The notes beneath the pieces are model-generated. The model made no database searches, was not told the DNA's origin, and worked only from the letters and a program-made list of their open reading frames with translations. Shown piece after piece: positions 53,297-64,000 of a stretch of 64,000 bases of DNA; position 1 is the first letter of the stretch; each line of letters opens with the position of its first letter. The translations under genes and the position numbers were made by a program. The stretch comes from Adineta steineri (taxonomy: Eukaryota > Rotifera > Eurotatoria > Adinetida > Adinetidae). The DNA lies in contig CAJNOI010000003.1 in assembly GCA_905250115.1 (NCBI GenBank), positions 803,406 through 867,405 of the forward strand, read 5' to 3'.

Positions 53297-53434
53297 ATGT
53301 CAACAGATATGATTTCAAAAAAAAGACCAACAACAACGACAACAACAACAACGGCTAATACATCGTTTCTTTCAATGATGACACCTAATTTTACAAATAA
53401 TAAAAGACGTGAAAATTCCATTGGTGAAGATTCA
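53297..53434 (+). CDS. Isolated 5' coding exon of an unidentified gene
   Basis: An ATG opens 46 codons: MSTDMISKKRP, then a run of nine Thr, then TANTSFLSMMTPNFTNNKRR and ENSIGEDS. It ends at TCA|GTAAGT, an ideal donor in phase 0. Codon use matches the genes of the window. No second exon was found with confidence; AG sites downstream, such as the one before 53836, do not continue into a convincing frame. A Thr/Ser/Asn-rich N-terminus and a large surrounding noncoding region suit a developmental regulator, but this is a guess. The rest may lie in the gap or beyond the window. Confidence 0.55.
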
Positions 53435-54431
53435 GTAAGTAATAATGTTTAATATATATATATATATATATACGATAAAAAAAACATTCCTATTAGATAT
53501 GACTAGTTTGTCTACTTGCTAAATCATTCATTCTAATCGGATGAACAACTCACCCCGGAAATCGATAGAGAGCAATGCGATCATAGATGAATAACGAAGG
53601 ATGTGCGTCATTTATTTTTGACTTTCTATATTTTCATCTATGCATGCAAAACACGACAAGGTCAAATCACGCACATCCGCGAGAGAACTTGCACCCCCTA
53701 TTGCAAATTTTCTCAATCGATCAGCAATTAATGTACTCATCATGTCATAAATACCATTCGTTTTTTTTTAATATGAAAGATACTATACATTTATATAAAT
53801 ATGTGGGTGGTTTGTTTTTTCTTCTACATTCCAGGAGATCACTGTTGATTATCGACGTCGTCTTATATGTTGTTTTTGAAAGTGTATAACATAGATATAT
53901 ATATATATACGTATATAAGATTTTATGCCTTTCATTTTGTCGTTATTGGTGATGGATAGATTGATAGGATACAGAAGAAAATGATTGTATTTGTAAGTAT
54001 CCATTCAAGTTAAGAGATAATGACGCATATATGCACGTCTATTCATTCACTAATAAAAACTATAAGTGTCACATCGTATTAAATCAGGTATTAATTCAAA
54101 AAAAAAAATATGAAAGTAGATAAGAAATCAATATTTTTTCTTATCAACAAATATGTCCAAGGAAAACTAACCACCTGCTTATATGAGTGGAATTTAAATA
54201 ATTATTATAATTTCAATTCGACCTGGTACGAGTACTCTCTTATGAGACTAATATAACATTACGTGAGAATATTGTTTTTTTCTTATATCTACATAAGAAA
54301 GTACTCTGAAACATGATTACTATTTTCACATTTTTATTAAAGTTAATTCCATCATGATAATTGTAAGGTTGAATTGACCTTTCTTAAAATATAATCATTA
54401 CCTGATTCCTAACGTTTTTTCTTCTTCTTCT
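53435..54431. other. Intron or intergenic, no coding seen
   Basis: AT-rich with (AT)n at about 53452-53472 and 53894-53910. It may be the first intron of the gene begun at 53297 and, on the other strand, an intron of the laminin-G gene. Confidence 0.4.
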
Positions 54432-54531
54432 NNNNNNNNNNNNNNNNNNNNNNNNNNNNNNNNNNNNNNNNNNNNNNNNNNNNNNNNNNNNNNNNNNNNN
54501 NNNNNNNNNNNNNNNNNNNNNNNNNNNNNNN
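54432..54531. other. Assembly gap of 100 N
   Basis: Exactly 100 N, the usual placeholder for a scaffold join of unknown size. It interrupts the region where the next exon of the laminin-G gene would be expected. Confidence 0.99.
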
Positions 54532-54638
54532 CGGATTCATAGACTAATTCGATCTAAATGAGTACTTTGATTTACATATATAATATCCGAAGAAAAAAAG
54601 AGAACTCGTATGAACTTTAAAAGATTAAGTTTACGTAC

Positions 54639-57396
54639 TTATCAGTTCCAATTCTTGTTACACGTACTTCATGCCATTTTCCATCAGCTAATTTTGTTGA
54701 TTCATCACTAACTATTTGTCGTTTACCAAAACCAAAATCAATAAATAATGCAAGTATACCAGCTCTTAAACCAATTGCAAAATATTCATTTAAACCTTGT
54801 GCATAACGATATAAAATAATTCCATCAGGTACATATGAACGAAATAAAAAATAAATATCTAATCTGCCATGATTCTTATTTTGATTTTCACGTTCAGAAA
54901 ATGCTATATAAGATTTCGGTGTATCAATTGTAACTAAATTAAAAAATGCTACACGATAACCAATAATAATATGTTGACTATCATATTGAAATCTTGTTAA
55001 TTTATGTTCTTTTTGTTTTGTTAAACTTTCAAATAGATGTTCATCATGAAATGTCAGATCACTCATATAACCAATAAATGGTTGAAATATATCTGAACTT
55101 AAACGACGTGTATCACCAACTAATAATGCATTTATATTCCAACTTAATACAACATAAGTAGGAATTTGAGCTAAGAAAAAAAAACGAAAAAAAACGAATT
55201 CATTTAAAATATAGATTTTAATTTTTACATGTTCGACTATCATTATCAACAACAACAGTAAATATTCCATTTTGATCTATTTCAAATTGTAACCAATGCC
55301 AATTATCATTATTTATATTTTTTCCACATTGAATTGTCTATAAATAAAACAAAACTAGATATTTCAATGTACAAATTATCGATAAGTCAGTTTCCTTAGG
55401 TTATATATATATAAACCTTGAAGACAGGAAAAAAATAACACTTCATTCTTTCTTTCTTTCTTTCTTTTTGTTCGTTCATCAACTCCTGAGCGCATCATTA
55501 CTAAGAGAAATATCATTATTATAATGCGTGGTTATTTCCCTCGTTCTAGGTTATCATTGTTCCGTGTCTAGTGTCAGATGGATTGTTAATCAAGATAGAA
55601 ATAGAGTAGAAAAAAGACCGAAATGAAGGATAGAAAATGCAAATCGTCATTGTATTGTCTTGTTAGTTGAAGCGTAAATGCCTAGAACATTGAAATTAAT
55701 GAGAAAAGAGATTAACATTGTCTTTCGGACGGAAATGTTTGAAAATGAGAAAGATGGATGAACACATTGCTATTAGTTTTTCATTCTTTTAAAAAAACAA
55801 TTGTTTGCAGGTAGTCAACTTACAGTGACAGTTGATAGAACTTTTCTTTCATCTAATTGAAGGATAGTTATTTCGACTTTTCCATTTGAATGTTCAATTA
55901 TAATAAACGGAGTGATTAATAATGAAGATTTACGATGTGTTAAGGAAAGAAGTACACCATTTGATATTCGACCTAATGTGCGGAAACGTACAGATAATCG
56001 TAATGGATAATCAAGAAATTCTTGATAATGATAATCAATAAATGCTGAAGAATTAAATGTTATTGCTATTGATTCAGTTGAACCTAAGGAGAAATAAAAA
56101 TACTTAACATTAATTAAATACATAAATAGATAATATATATATATACTCGATTGAGATTGTTCTTTTGTATGACGTTTAATAATTGTCTGATAACAATTAT
56201 CTGTTAAGATTTCTGTTGAATTTATTATTTTATTATTTGATACTGATGAAAATATTAAAGATGAATTGATTTCATAACTATCTATTATGAGTTTATTCAA
56301 TGATGAAAATAATAATTGATTTCTTTCGTTTTGTTTTATATTAATAATATGATGTTCATTAGAAGTTATAATTGTCATATGACATTGTCCTATTGTAAAA
56401 CATCGTGGTGTAACAGATGTTGTTTTATTCTTGCCGAAAGCATTAATAACAAAATGAATAGGAAGTTTTGGACACCACTAAATCAAATGAATAAAAAATA
56501 TGTTTCATTATTTTTTTTTTCTTATACAATTGAATCTTATTTCATTTTATTATATTTTCAATCAAAAATGATAGACTATAGGGAATAGAAACTAGTATAA
56601 TTATTATTATATTTAGTTCGTAGGTGGTGTTACTCTCATTGTCGTCGAGTGGTTACTTTAGATGTCTGAATTACTTTCCCCGCTTTCTTTTGTACATCAT
56701 AATTATCGATAGAATGAGCGGCAACTATTAATGCATACTACCGGTAAGGTGATTAACCCAATATGTATATATATATCTTTGTCATTAGTCTAAGAATATA
56801 TGTCTTAGTTTTTTTATAATACTAGTAAAGAGAAAATATTAACAATCATCTCTTTTCTTTTCTTTTTGTTTCACATTGTTATTCTGTTAAGAAAACACAT
56901 TAGATGATATTTACATGTTGCTAATATAGTTAATAGTTAAAATGCCTCAAGCATACATTGAACAGATTGAAAGCGAACATCATTCGTATAAAATTCTCTT
57001 TTCTCCTTTTAAAATGAAAGTACCACATGTAGTTTTCTTTTTTTTAAAGAAAGTATATGAAGATGAACTTTAATATTTAATAAGTAAAATTATTTTTAAG
57101 TAGTATCTATTATGATCAGTAACGAATAGTGTCTCGAATAAACATATAATGACAAATATTAATGAATATATCATCTTGGTATATATCTATAATCGTGAAG
57201 AAGAAAAGAAGAAGGAGAGATAGTGTGCGTTATTGAGAAAGAAATAACCGACTGGGGACTCCTCCCCATCATCACACCTACATGAACTTACTTATCATAT
57301 ATAAAAATAGAACTATTTATATGTGCTTACCTGCGTATTTTGACCATATATGACAAAGATGAATGTAAATATCAATACAAAATGATAGTATTGCAT
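54639..57396 (-). CDS. Laminin-G (neurexin-like) surface protein, 3' end missing
   Basis: Exons (minus) 57396-57331, 56477-56147, 56083-55824, 55337-55229 and 55170-54639 join in phase to about 410 residues. Exon 1 is a signal peptide (MQYYHFVLIFTFIFVIYGQ). A divergent region follows (WCPKLPIHFVINAF ...). A first laminin-G-like domain spans exons 3-5 (GSTESIAITFNSSAFIDY, GRISNGVLLSLTHR, WHWLQFEIDQNG, FIGYMSDLTFHDE). A second starts in the last exon (VAFFNLVTIDTPKSYIAFSE ... GKWHEVRVTRIGTDK). The last exon ends at GATAA|GTACGT, phase 2, so coding continues towards lower coordinates, into or past the gap. LamG proteins of this kind act in cell adhesion and synapses; the exact orthologue is unclear. 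Confidence 0.75.
55446..55466. repeat. (TTTC)n microsatellite
   Basis: Short TTTC tandem in the intron between the LamG exons at 55337 and 55824. Confidence 0.8.
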
Positions 57397-60300
57397 AGTT
57401 TAAATTGTAGGTCGTTGTCGTTTTTTAATTTATAATTGAATAATCATTTCCGATGAATGTTGCATTTCTATTTCTAAATATTAGTAGATAGATATTATAT
57501 ATACAGAGAGAGAGAGACAGATACACATATAGAAGTACAAGAAAGAATATGCCTAAGGATTTTTTATTGAGTTCACAATCATTGAAGTATGTTTATTCAG
57601 TAGTGTATTTATGTTATGATAACGGTGGAAATAGATCGATCATCGAAAAAAAAACAACAATAACATATTTGACAAATCTATACTGAGAACATCTTATTCT
57701 TCCTTTCGCTCACTCTTTCTGTACGTCAATTATCTATCGGCAATGGAAGTATCGTCATCTCTTTTCTCTATGTTGTTGGGTGGAACCGATGAAAAGAGCC
57801 TCTCCATCTTTTTGTCATCAATGTAGACGCATATAAAAAAAAAGAAGCAAGCACAGAGAAAGAGTGAGTGCGTCTTCTGAGCGTTCTCCTTTCTTTCTTC
57901 ATGATTTTTTTTTCTTATGCTTATTTTCTATTACAATTTGTACTACTTTATGGTATGTAAGAGATATATAATTGTTGATTAACACAAAAAAAGCGATGAT
58001 GACAATAATTAAAATTAAATCGAATGAAAAACTACTTACATTTTTTATAAAAACTCGATCGATTAATATAAATTTTATTGTCTCACAAATGTGTATATAT
58101 GCATGTGTGTATGTGTGTGTGTTCAATGAAGAGAGAAAAAGAAGGGACGAAGAGAAATAGAGACACAAAATTGCCTACATATTGCGCGCATATCTATCAT
58201 TATTCTCCTCATCTCTTTCTTACACACTGAAGTAAGTGTATGTATATGTATATGTATATGTATATACACGTGTGTGTGTGTATGTAAAAGAAACAACGAT
58301 GAAAGAGGCTCAACTGTGTCTTAGAGGTAGAGCTAGATTAAATGATAAAATATATTCTCTCATTCTGTCTTAAGAACAACAATAACAATATTGATACAGT
58401 TCGAACAAGTAACTGACCAGCCCACATTTAAATTTTTGTTTGAAGTGAATAAAAATATGGATTTAGTCTATTCTACTCTCTAATTCTGATTGTCCGATTG
58501 ATAAATAGTTAAGAAATATGCATAGTGTAACCCTCCTTTACGTTCAAGTCAAAAGATCACAAATAGGCTGAACTGATTGACGACAGGTGCTAATGTACCG
58601 TGCTACGAGGATGAATGGTAAGAGAAACAATGTTATAAAACACTCTCTCTCTCTCCCTCTACTTCTATGTCTGATAGTCTTCAAACGTTCAACTAGCCCC
58701 GCGGGGTTACATCCTGTTTCGACGCCAATTATCGATTGCGTGCTCCAAGGCGAATAAACGAGGAGGACGCGTGTGGCGACCAATTCGATTAATATGCCGA
58801 TGCATCTCGCGTTGTCAATTCGCGCTCTATCATCGTAGTTATCGCATATACACGAACACTGTGTTAATAGTTTCGTCATAATTTATTTTAGATTTTCTTT
58901 ATAAAATCAATGAATATAATGAATTGCTGTACATATGTACAACGAATGATCTAAGTCAAGGGCGTTACTTTAAATGAACAAAACATCGGCAGGATATCTT
59001 CAGCTGCTCCCGCATCTGGTCAACTTTGTCGAATGTCTATGTAAGAATGAATAGAGAAGAAATGTGGGAGTTTCATTCATAAGAATAGATGCCGTTTAAC
59101 TGACCAACATAGTCCGATGTAGTCGTTGAAATTAAGGATCAATTTACAATGAAGAGAGAGGGAGGATAAGAGAGAGAGAGAAAGAAACGTTTTTGTTTGC
59201 TATGCATCAACGACGGTTGCCTTCCTTCCGTACAAATTACAGTGTATGTTATATAACAAAAAGACAGCAAAAAGAACTACATTTCAAAAAAATCGATAAG
59301 AAAAGAACGATTCGCTATCTATTTATTACATCCTTTGCGTTAACTGACCGATTAGAATTCTCTAACAAAGAAAACGAATGATGATGATGACGATGATGAT
59401 GATGACAACAACAATAAGAGGATGCCTTGTAATACAGACAACCTATTAGTAATACATTCTCTGATTGCTGTTCATTGATCAGGGTTAAAGATAGGAATAT
59501 GTAGAACAAAAAATGATGAACAAGGTTTTATTTCCATGTTCTCCACCTTTTTCTCATACACATTAATATTAAAATAAACTTAAAAAAACATAATCGTCAT
59601 CTATATATGCATATATATATACATAAATATAAACATAGTGACAAGTCGATGTTCTTATTTTCTTTATAACATTGATGCCATCATCAACCATTTATACTAT
59701 CTCAAGGCAATGAAACAGACGTTGCCTTTTGATTATTATCATTTTCAATACTATTAATGCTGTTTGCATCATTCAATCAATAATCATTAAGCTATAGTCT
59801 TTTAGAAATCACTTACGGAATTTGCTATCAATCGATGAATGAATGAATGAATGGGTGTTAGAAAAATAGACTTGATTGAAACAAAAACGCGAAAAAAAAA
59901 GAAGGAAAAGTGTATTACGCGTCATATTTATATGGGTAAATGATAATAGCGATGTTGTATCGATTTTTTTCTCGCATTTTTGTATTCCTATTATACTTTG
60001 TTCATTATTATATTCGACAACGATGACATTGTCATAGGACAAGTCACGGCCAAACAAGAACAAAAGCGAAATCAAACGATGATTGAACAAAAAAAAACAT
60101 GTGTGTATATAATGTATATATATATATATACATAGATGATAAGAAACGGATATTGAACACGATCGAAAAAGTAATGGATAATGTGTATCTCATTGTTAAA
60201 AAAAAAGATTGTAAAAGTAAAAGCTAAGGAAAGAAATAAAGTGCCTTTGCGTGAGCAATCGACATTCATTACGCTTATTTGTACATGATGATCGAAAAGA

Positions 60301-63300
60301 GACTAAGAGACGTTCAAACAGCCTTAAAATCAATTCATTCAATTCTTTCCCTCCTTAGCCTACATATATATATATATAGATATATATATATATATTATCA
60401 AGAAAAAAGAGAAAAGAAGGAACTCAATTGGCAGAATGGCTAGAACGATGCAACAATGAAATCATCCTATTATTATTCAAAACTAGAGCAGTGATGGTAT
60501 GCCGGCTGCTCCGTCTTCATCATCTTATTTCTTATTCTTCTTGTTCTTCATTTTCTTCTGAATGCCCAATGCAGCCTTGAAAATTACGCATACATACACA
60601 CACACACACAGCCGTTCACCATTTGTTACAAAATATACATAACGTTAAATGAAAGAATAGATGATCGATGTGCATATTTATTTCGTATCTATTTAGATAT
60701 ATATATGTAATAAGAATACGAAACCAATATCGAAACGATTGATCAATCGAAGGTTGTAATAATCTGAGAATAAAACCTTCTCTTGGGACTTAATCATAGT
60801 ATCAAGATTTCTTTTTTATTGTAATCGCTGATTCGAATACTAAATTATTAATTAAGATTATTCTAATTGAAAAGAAATTTTTTCATCTAAATAAACGATA
60901 TAATAGAATTATTACAATGAATAACAAATATAAATTTGATGTTTTTATAGTTCGATTTTTTGTTTTATTCTTAAACAGTAATAAGATAGATAGATATTTA
61001 TATATTCAATATAGTTTAGCATTATTATCAATCAAGATTTTTCATATGTATATTGTAATATGTCACATAATGTGAGCGTGACTAACATCCGCTATTTGAT
61101 CATAAATTTCTGTTGCAAATCAATTTCTTATGAGTAAAATTTATTCATTACAATAATAGGAGATATTCATCAAGAAAAATCGAAAATTATATTTTATTCT
61201 TTGAACTGTCACGTCTAACGATTTGATTTAGAAATCTAACTTTTTTTCGATGCAATTTATTAAATAATTATAATTGATGTATTTATTGTTTCCTTCAAGT
61301 CAATCATAAACATTCAATATAAATCAAGGTACACTAATTGTAAAATAATATGCAATAAACAGGTGAGATATTTGTATTAAAGTCAATGTATATGTCCAAA
61401 TGATTACACACGTCCTTTTTTCTTGATTTCATTGTAGTGATAACACAATAGACTTGACTTTGATGAAACAATCAGTACGGTTTTTAAATAAATATTTGTA
61501 CATCTTTTTATTCGTTGATTTATCAGTCAAATTCCTATTTTATTCAACATCAAATAGTCTATAATAAGATGTACTATATGAACATGAAACAAAGAATAAG
61601 CTTTTTAATAAATTAAAATGAGAAAAGGACATACATGAAAGCTTATATACAAAAATAAAACAATATGAATTCATCTGAGTATTTACGACTTCTACATCGC
61701 TTCACATATTTTGTACTTTAATAGAATATTATTCCTAACATAATTATTTCATTGATTAACGATAAAATAAACAGAAGAAGAAGAAAAACTATTAGTATGA
61801 TTTTTACATGATTCAGTAATTAAATCTTTTATAAAAATTCTGAATAAAAAAATCGATTTAAAATTTCAATATAATAGAAAATAAGGAAATAGACTCATGC
61901 TGAAACATTTACTATTGTTTGTCATGATGTCGAATTGATTAAACTTGCACATAAGCCTGAATTATTCAGTTGAAGACAATAAGTAAAAAGATCAACACAC
62001 ATTTCTTGATCAATTCATCGAACACCTTAAATAAACAATATATTATTAAATATAAATGGTATTGAATGATATTTACTAGTGTTATATCATTTTTATTGAT
62101 TGTATTATAAACACAATGGGTAACAAATTTCATCGCTCTATAAAAAAGAAATTTAGTCTTGGTAGAAGATGTTTAAATTAATTATCAATTTTATCTAAAG
62201 AAACAATAATTTATGGCGATAAATAATCATTAGAATTTTTATATTTGGTCTGTATTGTATATTATAACAATGTGTTTGCACTATGGAATATTCTGTAGAA
62301 AAATTGAGGCAATTTTTAAGTCTTAAAAGAAAAAATTATTGTTGTTATATATAGTCGTAGAATCACATTTAGATAGAGTTAGATGATATAGAAAATCTTT
62401 TGTACTTGGATCGATAAGTATTTCATGCTAACATTATATCAAAGATTATTTATGATATCGAAGTAATATATACATACGGCTATCGCATCTCTTTGATTTG
62501 AAAAAGTATAATATACTTAAATCATTTATTGGAATTGTGCTCTAAAATGTATTAGAAATAATGATAATACGAACAAATTTTTCTTTAGTTGATAGTTCAC
62601 TCTATGATTGAAGTGGAACAAACATGTATACCTCGATTCTTTTCATGATAAGTTATATCATTATTTTCAATCAAGATCAACAAGGCTTCAGGCAAAAATC
62701 AGTATATTACTTCCAGACTATTCATATAAAAATAATTAATTTATTTTTACTTTAATTAAAATATTCATTGAATCACGTGTATCATGTAAACGTTTAAATT
62801 TAATAGCAAGGTATGGGTGTGAGCGTCTTTCTCACCATTTTCTACATAATGAACAGTTATCATTACAAACTCTTGATTTTTCCTAAAAAAACAACCATCC
62901 GCTACCGATCTAGAAGATCAATTCGTTGATTTCGATTGATTAATTAATTTATGTACCACGAGCAGAAATATTCATAAGTTGTTCTCGCTAAAACTATTGA
63001 TAAATTATTTTTCGTTCATCGATTTTCTACGATAAAAACTATGATCACAATCATTCAACAAAGAGAAAAATAATTACGATGTCTGATTGTCATGATTTAA
63101 CAAAACATTTGTAATTACAAAAATAATATTGACCTACATTGTTAACCGTTGAAACTTACATAATGAGATTTTTTTTACAAATAATTCCTTCATTTAATAC
63201 TATTGAGTATGACGAACGATGGTATAAAATCGCTTTTTCAACAAAACAACATTATTAACAGCAATAGAAACGTTGTTATTTTATATAAGTTAATAGACTT

Positions 63301-64000
63301 TTAGTACAAAATATTAACAGTGTGTCATAAGACAACCATTATCAGTCATTATTGATTAATGTTTCGATAAACGAAAAGTGATGTTGATTGAATTGGACAT
63401 TTTTACGTCAAATATTAAAATCGAATCAATAATTGACCTTCAAGAAAAGAGAGCTCTATACATGTTATCTTCAACAAACAGTTTTATATGATTTATTCTA
63501 ATGAAACAAGTGAATCTAATTTTGAAAATAGACTTTCTATAGTCGTAAAACTTGAATTCTTAGAAATATGGTAGCATATGACATCGAAATTTTCTATAGT
63601 GTTAATTCATGAACCGTACATTTGTGTATATTCCAGAAGAAAAAGCAGGATAATTTAATTATATGAATAATAAGATTGACTAATTCAATATAGAAAAATA
63701 GAAAGAATTCATAATAATACTAGACAGTCTAATTTCTTAAGAATAAGAATTACGGTTGTTTATCAACTATGAACTTGTTATTGAAAATACTTAGAAGAGT
63801 TCTTAGTGTAAATGACCCTATTATTTAAAATATAATAAAAAAATATAAACTCTACGTAGTATTTTATAGAAAAACTTGATATAAAATAATAGATAACAGT
63901 AGAAAACATATAATAGAAAACATTGGTGCCCATTCAAGTTGAAATTTTCCTTGTTGTTTATTGCGTCCAGCACATAGAGGATATTCGACTCTATAAAATG
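57397..64000. other. Gene desert with microsatellites
   Basis: No gene is supported in 6.6 kb. There are short TATG/TG tracts (about 58092-58120 and 58236-58285), GATGAT near 59381-59403, TA tracts near 60112-60130 and 60365-60394, and CA near 60594-60610. One GC-richer island at about 58540-58880 stands out. The remainder, especially 60800-64000, is uniform AT-rich DNA. It may be regulatory or intronic for the gene that starts at 53297 or for one beyond the window. Confidence 0.5.
58540..58880. other. GC-richer island in the gene desert
   Basis: This stretch has clear GC enrichment and many CG dinucleotides, with the palindrome CCCCGCGGGG at about 58698-58707. The minus strand is open for 111 codons (58879-58544). 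A second minus frame gives a short, Arg/His-rich peptide (MHRHINRIGRHTRPP..). Neither matches a family I know. It could be an element remnant, a conserved regulatory block or an RNA gene. Confidence 0.5.

Noticed and set aside
58544..58879. Calling the 111-codon minus frame a gene
   Set aside because: Open frames are expected more often in GC-richer DNA. There is no domain, and part of it reads through a CT microsatellite.

Overview
The window looks like a bdelloid rotifer nuclear scaffold. The grounds are: very AT-rich DNA, compact genes with many GT-AG introns of about 40-60 nt, metazoan-type genes with rotifer-like traits (a divergent intron-bearing H3, an ADP-ribosyltransferase-TPR protein, a SETDB1 with an MBD, a bacterial-type secreted peptidase), and short TGTGGG-type tracts like the bdelloid telomere repeat. 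No rRNA, CRISPR or intact transposon was found. One 100-N scaffold gap lies at 54432-54531. Gene models were built by hand from reading frames and splice sites; intron phases were checked for every model except the dynein, the MOXD1-like gene and the single-exon genes.

Layout. 1-13,992: start of a minus gene leaving the left edge; a basic minus-strand protein (591-2755) whose single intron holds a complete histone H3 gene on the other strand; a 13-exon ankyrin/IQ protein (minus); an RRM protein (minus); an F-box protein (plus); a single-pass membrane protein with a chromodomain-like tail (minus); a secreted SH3b/M15-like peptidase (minus); and a receptor pseudokinase with a mannose-6-phosphate-receptor-like ectodomain (minus).

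14,866-29,778: two chromatin enzymes head to tail, an RSBN1/DPY-21-type JmjC protein and a SETDB1-type H3K9 methyltransferase. The SETDB1 introns carry a MITE-like element, a dispersed repeat, a tRNA-like sequence and a telomere-motif hairpin. An intronless ART-TPR gene follows, then 2.7 kb without a recognisable gene.

29,779-48,972: a complete axonemal outer-arm beta-class dynein heavy chain (about 4,500 residues), then a DOMON copper monooxygenase of the DBH/MOXD1 family.

48,973-64,000: a gene-poor, AT-rich region with microsatellites, an isolated 5' coding exon (53297-53434), a laminin-G (neurexin-like) gene on the minus strand whose 3' end is lost towards the gap, and about 6.6 kb with no supported gene. 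Four chromatin-related proteins (H3 variant, chromo-like, RSBN1, SETDB1) occur within 23 kb. SETDB1 and RSBN1 would act on H3K9 and H4K20 methylation respectively; functional linkage of the neighbours is inference only.
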